From NCBI RefSeq assembly GCF_008298015.1, contig NZ_VTPX01000013.1, positions 1 to 64,000 of the forward strand: a stretch of 64,000 bases of DNA, in the 5' to 3' direction. The notes beneath the pieces are model-generated. The model saw nothing but the letters and a program-made list of their open reading frames with translations. It was not told the DNA's origin and made no database searches. Below are positions 7,821-17,083 of the stretch, in pieces. A program made the position numbers and the translations under genes. Position 1 is the stretch's first letter. Each line of letters starts with the position of its first letter. The stretch comes from Salinicola corii. Lineage in GTDB: Bacteria > Pseudomonadota > Gammaproteobacteria > Pseudomonadales > Halomonadaceae.

Positions 7821-8587
7821 TGCAGACGATCAACCGGACCGACGCGCCGGCAACCGGGACGCGACCGGGCAAGGTGCGTCTCGGCATCCGCGATGTCGAA
7901 GCCTTCTACGGCCAGATCCAGGCGCTGCGAGGTGTCTCGCTGGATGTCCACGAGGGGGAGATCGTGACCCTGCTGGGCAGCAACGGGGCCGGTAAGTCGA
8001 CCACGCTCAAGACCATTTCCGGGCTGGTCCGGGCGCAGCGGGGCGAGGTCCAGCTCGAGGGTGAGTCGATCGCCAAGCTGGCGGCTCACGAGATCGCCCG
8101 GCGCGGCGTGGTTCACGTGCCCGAGGGCAGACGCATCCTGCGCGGGCTGACGGTCAAGGAGAACCTAGAACTGGGCGCGTTCACGGTCAAGGACAACGCG
8201 CTGCGCCGGCAACGACTCGACGAAGTCTACGAACTCTTTCCGATCCTGCACGAGCGCCGCCATCAGGATGGTTCGCTGCTCTCCGGCGGCCAGCAACAGA
8301 TGCTGGCGATGGGGCGCGCGTTGATGCACGGCCCCAGCGTGATGCTGCTCGACGAGCCTTCGATGGGGCTGGCGCCCAAGCTCGTGACCGAGATCATGCG
8401 CATCATCAAGCGGCTCAACGAGGCTGGCACCACGATCCTGCTGGTCGAACAGAACGCGCGCCTGGCGTTGCGCCTGGCGCATTACGCCTACGTGATCGAG
8501 AACGGTAAGATTCGGATGCAGGGCGCGGCTGCTGAGCTTCGCCAGGACGAGTCGATCGTGAAGGCTTATCTGGGCGTTGGCGAGTAG
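7820..8587 (+). CDS. livF: Branched-chain amino acid-type ABC transporter ATPase
   Basis: Second ATPase of the importer, LivF family, 255 aa. Walker A LGSNGAGKSTTLK, signature LLSGGQQQMLAMGRALM, Walker B VMLLDEPSMGLAP and switch LLVEQNAR are present, in the order and spacing of LivF. The ATG shares its A with the livG TGA stop (TGATG overlap); a GTG three bases earlier is an alternative. A polar N-terminal tail of about 20 residues precedes the ATPase core. The racemase-family gene follows after 18 bp, so the two are probably cotranscribed. Confidence 0.93.
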   Translation: MQTINRTDAPATGTRPGKVRLGIRDVEAFYGQIQALRGVSLDVHEGEIVTLLGSNGAGKSTTLKTISGLVRAQRGEVQLEGESIAKLAAHEIARRGVVHVPEGRRILRGLTVKENLELGAFTVKDNALRRQRLDEVYELFPILHERRHQDGSLLSGGQQQMLAMGRALMHGPSVMLLDEPSMGLAPKLVTEIMRIIKRLNEAGTTILLVEQNARLALRLAHYAYVIENGKIRMQGAAAELRQDESIVKAYLGVGE

Positions 8588-8605
8588 CAGGCTCGGGAGT
8601 ATCGA

Positions 8606-9643
8606 ATGCAGACCAGTCGTGTGATTCACAGCGTCAGCTGTCACGCCGAAGGCGAAGTGGGGGACGTCATCGTGGGCGGGGTGGCGCCACCGCCTGGCGA
8701 CACGCTGTGGGCGCAGTCGCGCTGGATCGCGTGCGACCGGACCCTGCGCGACTTCATGCTCAACGAGCCGCGTGGCGGCGTCTTCCGCCACGTCAACCTG
8801 CTGGTACCGGCCAAGGATCCCCGCGCACAGATGGGCTGGATCATCATGGAGCCGGAAGACACGCCGCCGATGTCCGGTTCCAACAGCCTGTGCGTGGCAA
8901 CCGTACTGCTCGAGACCGGCATGCTTCCCATGCGGGAGCCGGAAACCCATCTCGTGCTCGAGGCCCCCGGTGGCGTGATAGAAGTCGTGGCGCGCTGCGA
9001 GAGTGGCCGCGTCCTCGACGTCACCGTGCGTAACCTGCCGGCCTTCGTCGACCAGCGGGATCTGCAACTGGAGGTCCCGGGGGTGGGCACGCTGCGCGTC
9101 GATACGGCTTTCGGCGGCGACAGCTTCGTGATCGTCGATGCCGAGGATCTCGGCTTCAGGCTGGTGCCGGACGAGGCGCGAGAACTGGTCGAAGTCGGTA
9201 TCCGCATCACCGACGCGGTCAACGCGCAGTTCGGTTTCCACCATCCCGCCAATCCCGACTGGCGGCACGTCTCGTTCTGCCAGATCGCCGCACCGCTGAC
9301 GCGGGAGGGCGACGCCTGGCTCGGACGCAATACGGTGGCGATCCAACCCGGCAAGCTCGACCGTTCACCCACCGGTACCGGCTGTTCGGCGCGCATGGCG
9401 TTGCTGCACGCCCAGGGCAAACTCGGATTGAACGAGACATTCATCGGCGAATCGATCATCGATTCACGGTTTGTCTGCCGACTCGACGGGACCACGCGCG
9501 TCGGCGACGTGGCAGCGGTCACGCCGCTGATCCGCGGGCGCGCTTTCATCACCGGCACCCACCAGCACACCCTCGATCCGCAGGATCCGTGGCCTGGCGG
9601 CTACCGGCTTGCCGACACCTGGCCACGAATCGGCGGGATGTGA
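8606..9643 (+). CDS. Proline racemase-family enzyme, Ser/Thr type; predicted trans-3-hydroxy-L-proline dehydratase
   Basis: Cytoplasmic enzyme of the proline racemase superfamily, 345 aa. Racemases and 4-hydroxyproline epimerases use two cysteines, in MCGH-type and SPCGTG motifs. Here they read MSGSN (Ser90) and [12 protein letters not shown] (Thr256), so neither catalytic Cys is present. A Thr at the second site is known from trans-3-hydroxy-L-proline dehydratases, which do not need the second base. The Ser/Thr pair thus argues against simple racemisation and for a dehydratase making a pyrroline carboxylate; this is inference. CGGGAG precedes the ATG by 5 nt. It is the last gene of the liv operon, so the imported substrate is probably a hydroxyproline-like amino acid. 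Confidence 0.75.
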   Translation: MQTSRVIHSVSCHAEGEVGDVIVGGVAPPPGDTLWAQSRWIACDRTLRDFMLNEPRGGVFRHVNLLVPAKDPRAQMGWIIMEPEDTPPMSGSNSLCVATVLLETGMLPMREPETHLVLEAPGGVIEVVARCESGRVLDVTVRNLPAFVDQRDLQLEVPGVGTLRVDTAFGGDSFVIVDAEDLGFRLVPDEARELVEVGIRITDAVNAQFGFHHPANPDWRHVSFCQIAAPLTREGDAWLGRNTVAIQPGKLDRSPTGTGCSARMALLHAQGKLGLNETFIGESIIDSRFVCRLDGTTRVGDVAAVTPLIRGRAFITGTHQHTLDPQDPWPGGYRLADTWPRIGGM

Positions 9644-9665
9644 GACGCCGGACCGCCGGTCACGA

Positions 9666-11738
9666 TCAGGGGGTGGCGGGTTCGGGCTGTCGGTCGGGCT
9701 TGATATGCGGCCGCTCGGCCATGATGCGACCCAGCCGTTCCAGTGCCAGTTCGAGACGCTCCACCAGCCCCTCCAGTAGCACGCGGCGATCGGCGGGAAC
9801 GTCGCCATGCTCGGCAATGGCTTCGTTCAGGCGCTTGCCCGCCTCGCGAATGCCTTGCGGCTGGCGGCCATTGGCGCTCTCCTCGAAGCCGCTGGCCAGC
9901 GCCCGCAGCAACTGGCGATGGGCACGCCGGATCACGGGATGCCGTGCGTCGTCGAGTCGATCGCGCAGGCGCAGCGTCGCGGTTCCCAGGTCCAGCCCGG
10001 TCAACCCGAGAATGAACAAGTGGCGTTGGTCTTCGGGCAACATGTCGTCGTGCTGCGCCAACTGCAGTATGCGATCGGCCATGTGGCCGCTGAAGTGGGT
10101 TTCGGCATCGCGTATAGAACGCCGCCGCAGGTGGCGGATATCTCTGGAGATGGCGTTGATCAGGCGGCGTCGGCGCAGACGCGTACCCAGTCCGGGCAGC
10201 AGCCGGAAACCCATCACCACGCAGGTCAGGCCGATGATCACCGCGACAGCTCGGTTGGCGAAGCTGTCGAAGGAGAAGTCCATGTTGTTGCCTGGCATGG
10301 TCAGCAGAATATTGAAAATCGTGAAGGCTAGACAGTAGCCCATCGTGGCCGGATTGGTCGCGCCGAGAAGTCCCAGGAACAGCGGCGTGCCGAACAGCAT
10401 CGCCAGCATCGGAAAACCGTTGGCCTGCGACAGTAGTACGTGGCCGAACAGGAACGCACTGGGAATGGCGGCAAGCATGCCCTTGTAGAACATCATCGTG
10501 ATCGCGACCGGATTGTCGCGGCTGGCGAAAAACGACGAGAACAGCGTGCCCAGCAGCATGGCGACCATGGCGCTGTTCCAGGCGGTGAGAATCCAGAAGG
10601 TGGCCAGCGTGCCGAACACCAGGCCGGAGCGCAGCGCGTTGATGCCGGCGGCGAGATGATCGCGATGCCAGGCCAGAGAGGTCGAGCGCAGCTTGTGCGT
10701 GCCGGGCGAGGCAATCGCCTCGCGGGCATCCAGCATCACCATGGCGTGACCGATCGATTCCCGAAGCCCCAGACGAGCGCGACGGTCCAGTGGCGCCATG
10801 CCCTCTTCATCGCTTTCATGCACGAGGTGGCGAAGTTCCTGGAGTTCCTGCCTGGCCTTTGGGACGCCCTTGACGTGCTCCGCCTCGCGGAAGCCCCGGG
10901 CGACCTGTCGTGCGATCTCGGCGCTGCGGGGATCCAGTTTGTCGGCGTGATCGTGCAGCATCTGATGCAGCGCCTGAAGGTTGGCCAGGAAACGCAGCGT
11001 TCGCCGGGTCAGCACGTGGGTAGCGCGAATTCGGCCCGGCCCCTCCGGCCCTTCGAAGCGTGCCGCCTGACTGTCCGTTTCCAGCACCGTCAACGGGCCG
11101 AGGCTGCCTCGCAACGCCTTCTGCATGGCGGGAATGTCGTCGCTGGCCTCCAGGCGCAGGGCGGCATTCTCGAATGCTTCGTTGATGACAGTGTCGGCCT
11201 GCGACGAGAGATGTTTGCCGACCCGGGAAGGCCACAGTAGCGAACTGACCAGGGTGGCGCAGATGGCGCCCAGGCCCAGTTCCGATAGCCGCGCCACCGC
11301 GATGTTGAAGATGCCGCCGGGCGTGCTGCCATTGGAGATCACCACGATCAGCATGGCGGTGACGGCCGCCATCAGGCAGCCGTAGGTATAGTTATTGCGC
11401 CATAGCGAGCCGACGTAGGTACACAGCATGATCCATAGCGTCAGGGTGATCAGCGCCGGAATTCTGGCCTGGGCGAAGAGCGCCATGATAGCGATACCCG
11501 CCACGGCACCGATGAAGGTACCGCTGATCTGGCAGATACCTTTCTCGATCACCATGCCGCTCATCGGTCGAATCTGCAGAAAGGCGGCCGAAATCAACGC
11601 CCAGTAGGGGCGGTCGAGATTGAACCAGAGCGCCAGATAGAGCGCGATCATCATCGCCACGGTCGTCTTGATGGCGAACTTGACCGCCGTGGCATCGGGC
11701 ATCAGGTAAGTCTTGACGAGCGGCGGCATGATGCTCAC
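9666..11738 (-). CDS. FUSC-family aromatic acid/drug efflux inner-membrane protein, AaeB-like
   Basis: 690-residue inner-membrane protein of the FUSC/AaeB family. It has two blocks of hydrophobic helices (about residues 15-165 and 360-520), each followed by a long soluble cytoplasmic region. Typical family segments are LDRPYWALISAAFLQIRPMSG with GTFIGAVAGI, and the second-block segment starting NSAMVAMLLGTLFSSFFAS. AaeB exports hydroxylated aromatic carboxylates with the fusion protein AaeA. The GTG start at 11738 overlaps the stop of the upstream fusion-protein gene by 4 bases (GTGA). The three-gene set DUF1656 / HlyD / FUSC matches aaeXAB. No LysR-type aaeR neighbour is present. Confidence 0.88.
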   Translation of the reverse strand: MSIMPPLVKTYLMPDATAVKFAIKTTVAMMIALYLALWFNLDRPYWALISAAFLQIRPMSGMVIEKGICQISGTFIGAVAGIAIMALFAQARIPALITLTLWIMLCTYVGSLWRNNYTYGCLMAAVTAMLIVVISNGSTPGGIFNIAVARLSELGLGAICATLVSSLLWPSRVGKHLSSQADTVINEAFENAALRLEASDDIPAMQKALRGSLGPLTVLETDSQAARFEGPEGPGRIRATHVLTRRTLRFLANLQALHQMLHDHADKLDPRSAEIARQVARGFREAEHVKGVPKARQELQELRHLVHESDEEGMAPLDRRARLGLRESIGHAMVMLDAREAIASPGTHKLRSTSLAWHRDHLAAGINALRSGLVFGTLATFWILTAWNSAMVAMLLGTLFSSFFASRDNPVAITMMFYKGMLAAIPSAFLFGHVLLSQANGFPMLAMLFGTPLFLGLLGATNPATMGYCLAFTIFNILLTMPGNNMDFSFDSFANRAVAVIIGLTCVVMGFRLLPGLGTRLRRRRLINAISRDIRHLRRRSIRDAETHFSGHMADRILQLAQHDDMLPEDQRHLFILGLTGLDLGTATLRLRDRLDDARHPVIRRAHRQLLRALASGFEESANGRQPQGIREAGKRLNEAIAEHGDVPADRRVLLEGLVERLELALERLGRIMAERPHIKPDRQPEPATP

Positions 11739-12733
11739 TGCGGCGCTTCGGCGGCGTTCTCTGCCGGAACCGCACCGGTCGACTGTACCTGCTCCGTCGG
11801 CCGTCGATCGGCAGACCGGCTGCTCGGCGTGGCGGTGCTGGCGGGTTCATTGGCGTGCTCGGTTGGATGGTCGCCGTCCGCATGCTGAATTCTGACAGTC
11901 GCGGTCATCCCTGCGCTGAGCAGCGTGTCGTCCGGGATATCGTCCAGAGTGACACGAACTGGAATGCGTTGAGCCAGTCGTACCCAGTTGAAGGTGGGCT
12001 GGACCTGCGGCAACAGCTGGTTGTTGAGACTCGTGTTGGTGTCGGCGATGCCGCGACCGATACCGGCGACATGGCCACGCAGGTGCGTATCGCCGTTCAT
12101 CAGAATCACCTCCGCCGGATCGCCGACGTCGATGGAGGACATCTTGGTCTCCTCGAAATAGCCCATGATGTAGTAGGAGTCCGACTGTACCAGCGCCATC
12201 ACCGGGGTACCGCGAGTCACGTAGTTGCCGGCGGCCAGCTGCAGGTTGAGCACATGACCGCTGATCGGTGCCACGACGCGGGTGCGCTCCAGGTCGAGCT
12301 TGGCGCTGGCCAGGTCGGCCTGGGCCTGCTTGAGATTGGCGGCGGCGACGCGACTGTTGATCTGGGCGATCTGACGATCTTCCGCGCTGATCGAGCGGCT
12401 GCTCAGCTGGTTGCGACGCTGGGCTTCCGTCTGGCGCAGCTGGAGGGTGGCCTCGCGATTCTCCACCGTGGCCTGGGCCTGATCCAGGGCCGCCTGGTAA
12501 CGCGCGGGATCGATTTCGAACAGCGTATCGCCCTTGGCGACGAAGCCGGTGTCGTTGACGTTCAGCGTGCGGACCCAACCGGAAACGTCCGGGGCGATGG
12601 TAACGACCTCCGCGCGCACGCGGGCATCGCGCGTCCATGGCGTGAAGAGGTAGTAGTTCCATAGCCAGACACCGGCGGCCACGGCGAGCGCGACGATGAC
12701 GAGGGTCATGAGGATACGTAGCGAATTGCGCAT
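11735..12733 (-). CDS. HlyD-family membrane fusion protein, AaeA-like
   Basis: Periplasmic adaptor of 332 aa. One N-terminal membrane anchor (ILMTLVIVALAVAAGVWLW) is followed by the lipoyl half-motifs TPWTRDARVRAEVVTIAPDVSGWV and RVVAPISGHVLNLQLAAGNYV, separated by a helical hairpin rich in Gln/Ala/Arg (about residues 80-150). These are the features of AaeA/EmrA-type proteins. The C-terminal ~50 residues are a polar Thr/Ser/Glu-rich tail beyond the usual family end. The start ATG 12733 overlaps the stop of the DUF1656 gene by one base; an in-frame start at 12823 would run through that gene. Confidence 0.88.
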   Translation of the reverse strand: MRNSLRILMTLVIVALAVAAGVWLWNYYLFTPWTRDARVRAEVVTIAPDVSGWVRTLNVNDTGFVAKGDTLFEIDPARYQAALDQAQATVENREATLQLRQTEAQRRNQLSSRSISAEDRQIAQINSRVAAANLKQAQADLASAKLDLERTRVVAPISGHVLNLQLAAGNYVTRGTPVMALVQSDSYYIMGYFEETKMSSIDVGDPAEVILMNGDTHLRGHVAGIGRGIADTNTSLNNQLLPQVQPTFNWVRLAQRIPVRVTLDDIPDDTLLSAGMTATVRIQHADGDHPTEHANEPASTATPSSRSADRRPTEQVQSTGAVPAENAAEAPQ

Positions 12734-12951
12734 CAAGTACTCTCGAGCAGGACGGAAAACAGAAAAGTGATACCGGCAGTGAACAGCACGAACAGCGAGA
12801 CGTCGAACCAGGCTTCGTACCACAGCGCGCGCTGCCCGACCACCCAGTGCAGCAACGAACGAAGGATGACGGTCGCGACGAAGCCGAACAGGGTGTAGAG
12901 CAGCAAGGGACTGATGAAGATCCCGCCGACGGCGATTTCCTGTATACCCAT
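12733..12951 (-). CDS. DUF1656 (AaeX-type) small membrane protein
   Basis: 72-residue protein with two hydrophobic helices. The start MGIQEIAVGGIFISPLLLYT and the second helix WFDVSLFVLFTAGITFLF are typical of DUF1656/AaeX, which is found in front of HlyD plus FUSC pump genes. ATG 12951 has AGGGGA a few bases upstream. It overlaps the fusion-protein start by one base, so the three genes form one leftward operon. Its molecular role in the pump is not known. Confidence 0.85.
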   Translation of the reverse strand: MGIQEIAVGGIFISPLLLYTLFGFVATVILRSLLHWVVGQRALWYEAWFDVSLFVLFTAGITFLFSVLLEST

Positions 12952-13151
12952 ATTTCCCCTGTGGCGATGGCGTGACAAATGGATAATATTAGCACGCTAT
13001 TTAAGTTGTTGTCAGAGACATGGGGGCACGAGCGTGACGTCTGTCGAGCAGTCTAGCTGGAAACCGGGGACTCGAGCACCAACCGGAGATTTTCGACTCG
13101 ATTCGAGAGCCGGCCTCGCCAATCGATGCATCATGGAGCGGGGATGGCGTC

Positions 13152-14750
13152 TCAAATCTCGTCGAACTCCGAGGGAGTAAACTCGACGGGGGGCAGATGG
13201 CAACATCGGTTGCGACCTTCTGACTTGGCTCGGTAGAGAGCACGGTCGGCTCGCATCATCAGGCTCTTGAGACTATCGCTCTCGTGGCGCTGGGTGAGAC
13301 CGATACTCAGCGTCATCGATAGCGTTATGTCATCATTCACGATCAAGGGGGCTCCGGCGACGGCGGCGCGCAAGCGTTCGGCCGTCAGGGCGACGGCTTC
13401 GGGGGACATGCCCGAGAGCATGACGGCGAACTCCTCGCCACCGATGCGGCCGAGCAGGGCGTCGTCCTGCATCAGGTCACCGAGCTGGCGGGCCAGTGCG
13501 CGTAGCGCCTGATCTCCTATCGGATGGCCATATTCGTCGTTGATCCGCTTGAAGTGGTCGATATCGATCAACAGCACGCTCAGCGGGGCGCGCCGCTCCC
13601 GGCGTAGTTGCATCACCGCGGCACGCAACAGCGCTCGCCGGTTATAGAGGCCGGTCAGGGCGTCGGTGGAGGCCAGCTGCTGTAGCTCGTGCTCCATCGC
13701 CTTGCGCCGGGTGATGTCGAGACTCCAGATCAGCCACGCGGATTGGGCATGAATGCGCAACGGCCTCGCGCTCAGCAGGGCCCAGTAAGGCGAGCTCGGG
13801 CAGAGCCGCGCCTCCATCTGATGCAAGGTCTCCCCGCGGCCCAGTCGCGCGACGAGCTGTCGATAGTCGTCGCCATTATCGAACAGTGCCTCGAGGTGGA
13901 AGTCCTCGGCACGCCGGGTACCCGTCTGGGTCAGCAGGTCGTCGCTCACGTAGAACACCCGTCGCTGGTCGGCGCTGATCAGGGTGACATCGCTCGGCGT
14001 CGAGTCGAGAATCGTACGCAGTAGCGCCTCGCGCTCGTGCAGCAGGCGTGTGCGACTCTGAACGCGACGCTCCAGTGAGCTGTTGAGCGCCTGCAGTTCT
14101 CCGGCGAGGCGTTGTGAGCGCCGCTGTGAGCTCAGAATGCGTAGCGCAAGAATGAGGCAGCCACAGGCCAGCAGCATCAGTGTGACGGTCAGCCAGTGAA
14201 ACGTTTGCTGCAGCGATTGGCGCTCCCTGTCGAGCTGCGCCGCGACGGCGATATTGGAGACGACGATCAGGTCATGCGCCGGACGCAATTGCGCCGGCAG
14301 CTCGGCCAGCATATCGGCGGCCACGCGCCTGGCGCTGGCCTGGTCCTGCCAGTTCAACCGCTGCATCCAGCCCGCGCTGAGCGAATCGAGACGCTCGATC
14401 GTCTCGTGTACTTCGGGCCTGGGTTGCGGCAGATAGTCGAAGACGGGGGTGTGGCGGAAAGGATCGAGAGTGTTGCGCATGACGCCCAGGCGCAGGATCA
14501 GCGAGGTGGCGCCGGCCTGGCCGTCATCGACGGCGTGGGCGGTGTCGAGCAGACGCTGTAGTTCCGAGCGCAACTGGTAGCTCTGCCACACTTCGGTGTG
14601 CAGGCCGGGGGAGGCGTAGTCATCGCCTTTCTCCGAGATCAGCCTGAGTCCCGCAAGCGAGGCGACGATCATGGCGGCGGCGAGCGCGATCAACAGTATG
14701 ACCGGCCAGCGCCGGCCCTTGCCGGTTGCTGCGACGTCTGGTCCGGTCAC
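13152..14750 (-). CDS. Membrane diguanylate cyclase with periplasmic sensor region
   Basis: About 532 aa. Two transmembrane helices (about residues 15-38 and 185-205) enclose a ~145-residue periplasmic region of no recognised family. Then come a short coiled coil, a PAS-like segment (LLRTILDSTPSDVTLISADQ to WLIWSLDITRRKAME) and a C-terminal GGDEF domain with DALTGLYNRRALL, DIDHFKRINDEYGH and the intact active site RIGGEEF. The RxxD inhibitory site is absent (QDDALLGRIGGEEF), so product inhibition is not expected at that site. The GTG at 14750 overlaps the upstream stop as GTGA; an in-frame ATG at 14777 is the alternative. It is translationally coupled to the SUOX-fold gene, which suggests that the periplasmic protein feeds the sensor. 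Confidence 0.85.
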   Translation of the reverse strand: MTGPDVAATGKGRRWPVILLIALAAAMIVASLAGLRLISEKGDDYASPGLHTEVWQSYQLRSELQRLLDTAHAVDDGQAGATSLILRLGVMRNTLDPFRHTPVFDYLPQPRPEVHETIERLDSLSAGWMQRLNWQDQASARRVAADMLAELPAQLRPAHDLIVVSNIAVAAQLDRERQSLQQTFHWLTVTLMLLACGCLILALRILSSQRRSQRLAGELQALNSSLERRVQSRTRLLHEREALLRTILDSTPSDVTLISADQRRVFYVSDDLLTQTGTRRAEDFHLEALFDNGDDYRQLVARLGRGETLHQMEARLCPSSPYWALLSARPLRIHAQSAWLIWSLDITRRKAMEHELQQLASTDALTGLYNRRALLRAAVMQLRRERRAPLSVLLIDIDHFKRINDEYGHPIGDQALRALARQLGDLMQDDALLGRIGGEEFAVMLSGMSPEAVALTAERLRAAVAGAPLIVNDDITLSMTLSIGLTQRHESDSLKSLMMRADRALYRAKSEGRNRCCHLPPVEFTPSEFDEI

Positions 14751-15241
14751 TGTAGCTGCAGTTCGCTCAGTTGCCATACGGTGCGGCTGTAGTAGGTGCG
14801 CTCGTGAAGTTCGGGATAGTCGGTGTAGGGGTACATGACGACCAGCGGCCCATAACGGTCGACGGCGAGATACTGGCCGTTTCGGCGGTAGGCGACGATG
14901 GGATCGTAGTGCTCCAGGTCCGAACGGGGAATGATGTCGCTGTAGTCGTCGAGGCCCACGGCGAGCATCCTGTCGGGCGCGGCGATCGACTGGCTTCCCA
15001 GCAGGACGTTCATCGATACCCCTGACCAGCGAGCCTCGGGATCGCTGGTGTCCGGGATCGAACCCGTGACCTCGCGACTGGGCAACGCTTCCAGGCTCGA
15101 TAGCGTGAACGACGCCAGCACCTGTCCGCGGGAATCGACGAGCGTCAGTAGCGGCATGTCCGCGGGGTAGGGCGGCTCATCCGCCCTTACTGGCAATGGC
15201 GACAACGCGATCAGTACTCCGACGATGAGTGGGCGTAACAT
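14747..15241 (-). CDS. Periplasmic SUOX-fold (molybdopterin oxidoreductase-like) protein
   Basis: 164 aa with a Sec signal peptide (MLRPLIVGVLIALSPLPVRA|DEPP). The mature part resembles the short sulfite-oxidase-fold domain: FTLSSLEALPSREV, RWSGVSMNVLLGS, YGPLVVMYPYTD and the ending YYSRTVWQLSELQL. No cysteine occurs at the usual molybdenum-ligand position; the mature protein seems to have no Cys at all, so a redox molybdoenzyme role is unlikely and ligand binding is more probable. ATG 15241 has CCGGGAG 8 nt upstream; an earlier start at 15277 would spoil the signal peptide. It overlaps the diguanylate cyclase gene by 4 bases, so the two are expected to work as a pair. Confidence 0.7.
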   Translation of the reverse strand: MLRPLIVGVLIALSPLPVRADEPPYPADMPLLTLVDSRGQVLASFTLSSLEALPSREVTGSIPDTSDPEARWSGVSMNVLLGSQSIAAPDRMLAVGLDDYSDIIPRSDLEHYDPIVAYRRNGQYLAVDRYGPLVVMYPYTDYPELHERTYYSRTVWQLSELQLQ

Positions 15242-15324
15242 GATGGCGACTCCCGGACTTTCTTGTGTTATCGGCATGGCGACGGTTTTCGGGGTTGTCG
15301 TCCTGGCGCCTTCGACACCCTGTT

Positions 15325-15783
15325 TCAGGCGTTGGCGTCAGCTATCAGAATGCGGGAGAACTTGACGATCTCATCGCGGCGATCATCCCATCCCAGATGA
15401 CGCCAGAAGCGGTGGGCATCGTGGTTGTCTGCCAGTGTGTCGAGATGCACTTTCTCGATGCCCGCTTCCAGCAGTGCCGCCAGACAGTGATCGACCATCG
15501 CTCGGGCCAGTCCCAAATGGCGATAGTCCGGGTCGACCATGACATGCTGCAGGTAGCCGCGGCGGCCATCGTGTCCCGCCATGGCGCAGCCCACGATGCC
15601 GTCTCCGACGGCAGGTCGCGCGACGAAGCTCAGCCCGGGATTTCGCGCGAGATAGCGCTGCGTTGCCGCGTAGCCATCGGCATTTCTGAGCACCACGCCC
15701 GGGGTGCGCGACATCATCGCGGCGAAGTCCGCGTGATCGTCGATGGTCATGGGCAGAATGTCGGGTATTGGACCGGATTTCAT
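15325..15783 (-). CDS. GNAT-family N-acetyltransferase
   Basis: 152 aa, one GNAT domain. The acetyl-CoA binding region is visible as YLQHVMVDPDYRHLGLARAMVDHCL (motif A with RxxGLA), followed by VHLDTLADNHDAHRFWRHLGW (motif B, with the N..A..F/Y..LGF pattern). The substrate is unknown. It overlaps the end of the EamA exporter gene by 4 bases (ATGA), so the two are co-translated, and the exported compound may be linked to the acetylated one. Confidence 0.85.
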   Translation of the reverse strand: MKSGPIPDILPMTIDDHADFAAMMSRTPGVVLRNADGYAATQRYLARNPGLSFVARPAVGDGIVGCAMAGHDGRRGYLQHVMVDPDYRHLGLARAMVDHCLAALLEAGIEKVHLDTLADNHDAHRFWRHLGWDDRRDEIVKFSRILIADANA

Positions 15784-16649
15784 GAGGCAGGACTCGATCT
15801 ACGGTGGCGGCTAAAGCGAATATTGATGACGGCCAGCCCGGCGACGACCATGGCGCCGCCAGCTACCTTATTGATGCCCAGCGGGTCGTCGAGCAGCCAT
15901 ACCCCGAGAATGACGGCGAAGACCGGCATCAGCAGAGTCAATGGTACAACGCGGCTGACGGGATGCTTTTGCAGGAGCCAGTACCAGAGTCCGTAGGCGG
16001 CGATCGATGACATCACGGCGGTATACACGACCGCCCCCCAGCCGGCCAGACCAGCGTTCTGCAAGGCGTGCCACTGGTCGTCTTCGAATAGCCAACTGCC
16101 CGCAGCGACCAGCGGTATCGCGAACAGTGAGATCCAGCCGGTCATGGTCAACGGGGCAATCGGCGGCGCGAGTTTGATGATCATGGTCGAGACAGCCCAG
16201 AAGAGGGCGCTGGCGAGCAGCAGGGCGGTCGAGGCCGGCGGCGGCAATGATGGGCCTCCGGCCAGGACGACGACACCACCGAAGGCAAGAATCAAGCCGA
16301 AGATTCGCCGCGGGCCAAGCTTTTCCTTGAGAAAGATCGCAGCCAGCAGCGTGGCAAAGGGCGTACCCATCTGCACCAGCAGGGCGCCGGTGCCAGCCTC
16401 CGAGTGCTGCAGGCCGAGGAACAGCAGCGGGAAGTGCAGGCCGCCGAAGGTGATGGCCAGCAGCAGGATCCAGGCGAGCTGCTGACGCGAGATGCGAGTG
16501 AACGGCACGATCAGCACGGCGACCAGAATGAAGCGGAGTACCGTCACCAGCAGCGGCGGCAGATCCTCGATGCCGAGCTTGATCACGATGATATTGAAAG
16601 CCCAGATGGCGATGATACCCAGGCCGATCAGTAAATCCTTGAGAGGCAC
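15780..16649 (-). CDS. EamA/DMT-superfamily exporter
   Basis: 289 aa, ten hydrophobic helices as two EamA repeats. The first repeat starts LIGLGIIAIWAFNIIVIKLGIEDLPP and contains the GLQHSEAGTGALLVQMGTPF segment; the second contains MTGWISLFAIPLVAAG and ends VVAGLAVINIRF. It is close in pattern to EamA, the O-acetylserine/cysteine exporter, but the substrate cannot be deduced. It is the first gene of a leftward pair with the GNAT gene. The next gene on its 5' side is divergent. Confidence 0.87.
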   Translation of the reverse strand: MPLKDLLIGLGIIAIWAFNIIVIKLGIEDLPPLLVTVLRFILVAVLIVPFTRISRQQLAWILLLAITFGGLHFPLLFLGLQHSEAGTGALLVQMGTPFATLLAAIFLKEKLGPRRIFGLILAFGGVVVLAGGPSLPPPASTALLLASALFWAVSTMIIKLAPPIAPLTMTGWISLFAIPLVAAGSWLFEDDQWHALQNAGLAGWGAVVYTAVMSSIAAYGLWYWLLQKHPVSRVVPLTLLMPVFAVILGVWLLDDPLGINKVAGGAMVVAGLAVINIRFSRHRRSSPAS

Positions 16650-16887
16650 GTGCAGTACTCGTCATTGAAAGGCGTCGTTGAAAGTGGCGCCGGATGGCCC
16701 ATTGTCTCAGCGACTCGAGCGAGAGCAAGGTTATTTTGAGATGTCACCTCACACCGAGCGCTTCAGCGGGCGGTCACCGGGTAGAGGAATCGGCATTCCT
16801 CAGCTCGATGAATGCGTTACCCTACGCAAAGCTGACCCATACTCCTTGCTACTTCTTCTGAAATCCTCGCACTCGAGAGTCCAATCC

Positions 16888-17052
16888 ATGATCAAGGGAA
16901 TCATCTTCTGCGTCTGTTTTCTCGTCGCCCAGTTGTTCGTGCTGTCCTACATCGATCACCGACACGGGAGCGGCGAGTCCGCTACGCGCCAGGCGACCAC
17001 GGCGCAGAACAGCCAGCGTCAGCGTGAGTCCGACGAGGAGGAGAAGGCTTGA
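16888..17052 (+). CDS. Small single-pass membrane protein
   Basis: 54 residues. An N-terminal hydrophobic segment (MIKGIIFCVCFLVAQLFVLS) is followed by a short, highly charged Gln/Arg/Glu tail. Family unknown. The ATG at 16888 is preceded by GAGAGT. It lies 31 bp upstream of the DUF192 gene on the same strand and could be cotranscribed. An in-frame upstream start at 16678 would add about 70 residues of low coding quality and is rejected. Confidence 0.5.
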   Translation: MIKGIIFCVCFLVAQLFVLSYIDHRHGSGESATRQATTAQNSQRQRESDEEEKA

Positions 17053-17083
17053 CGGTCAGCCTGGCGACCAGGGAGGGAGAGAC

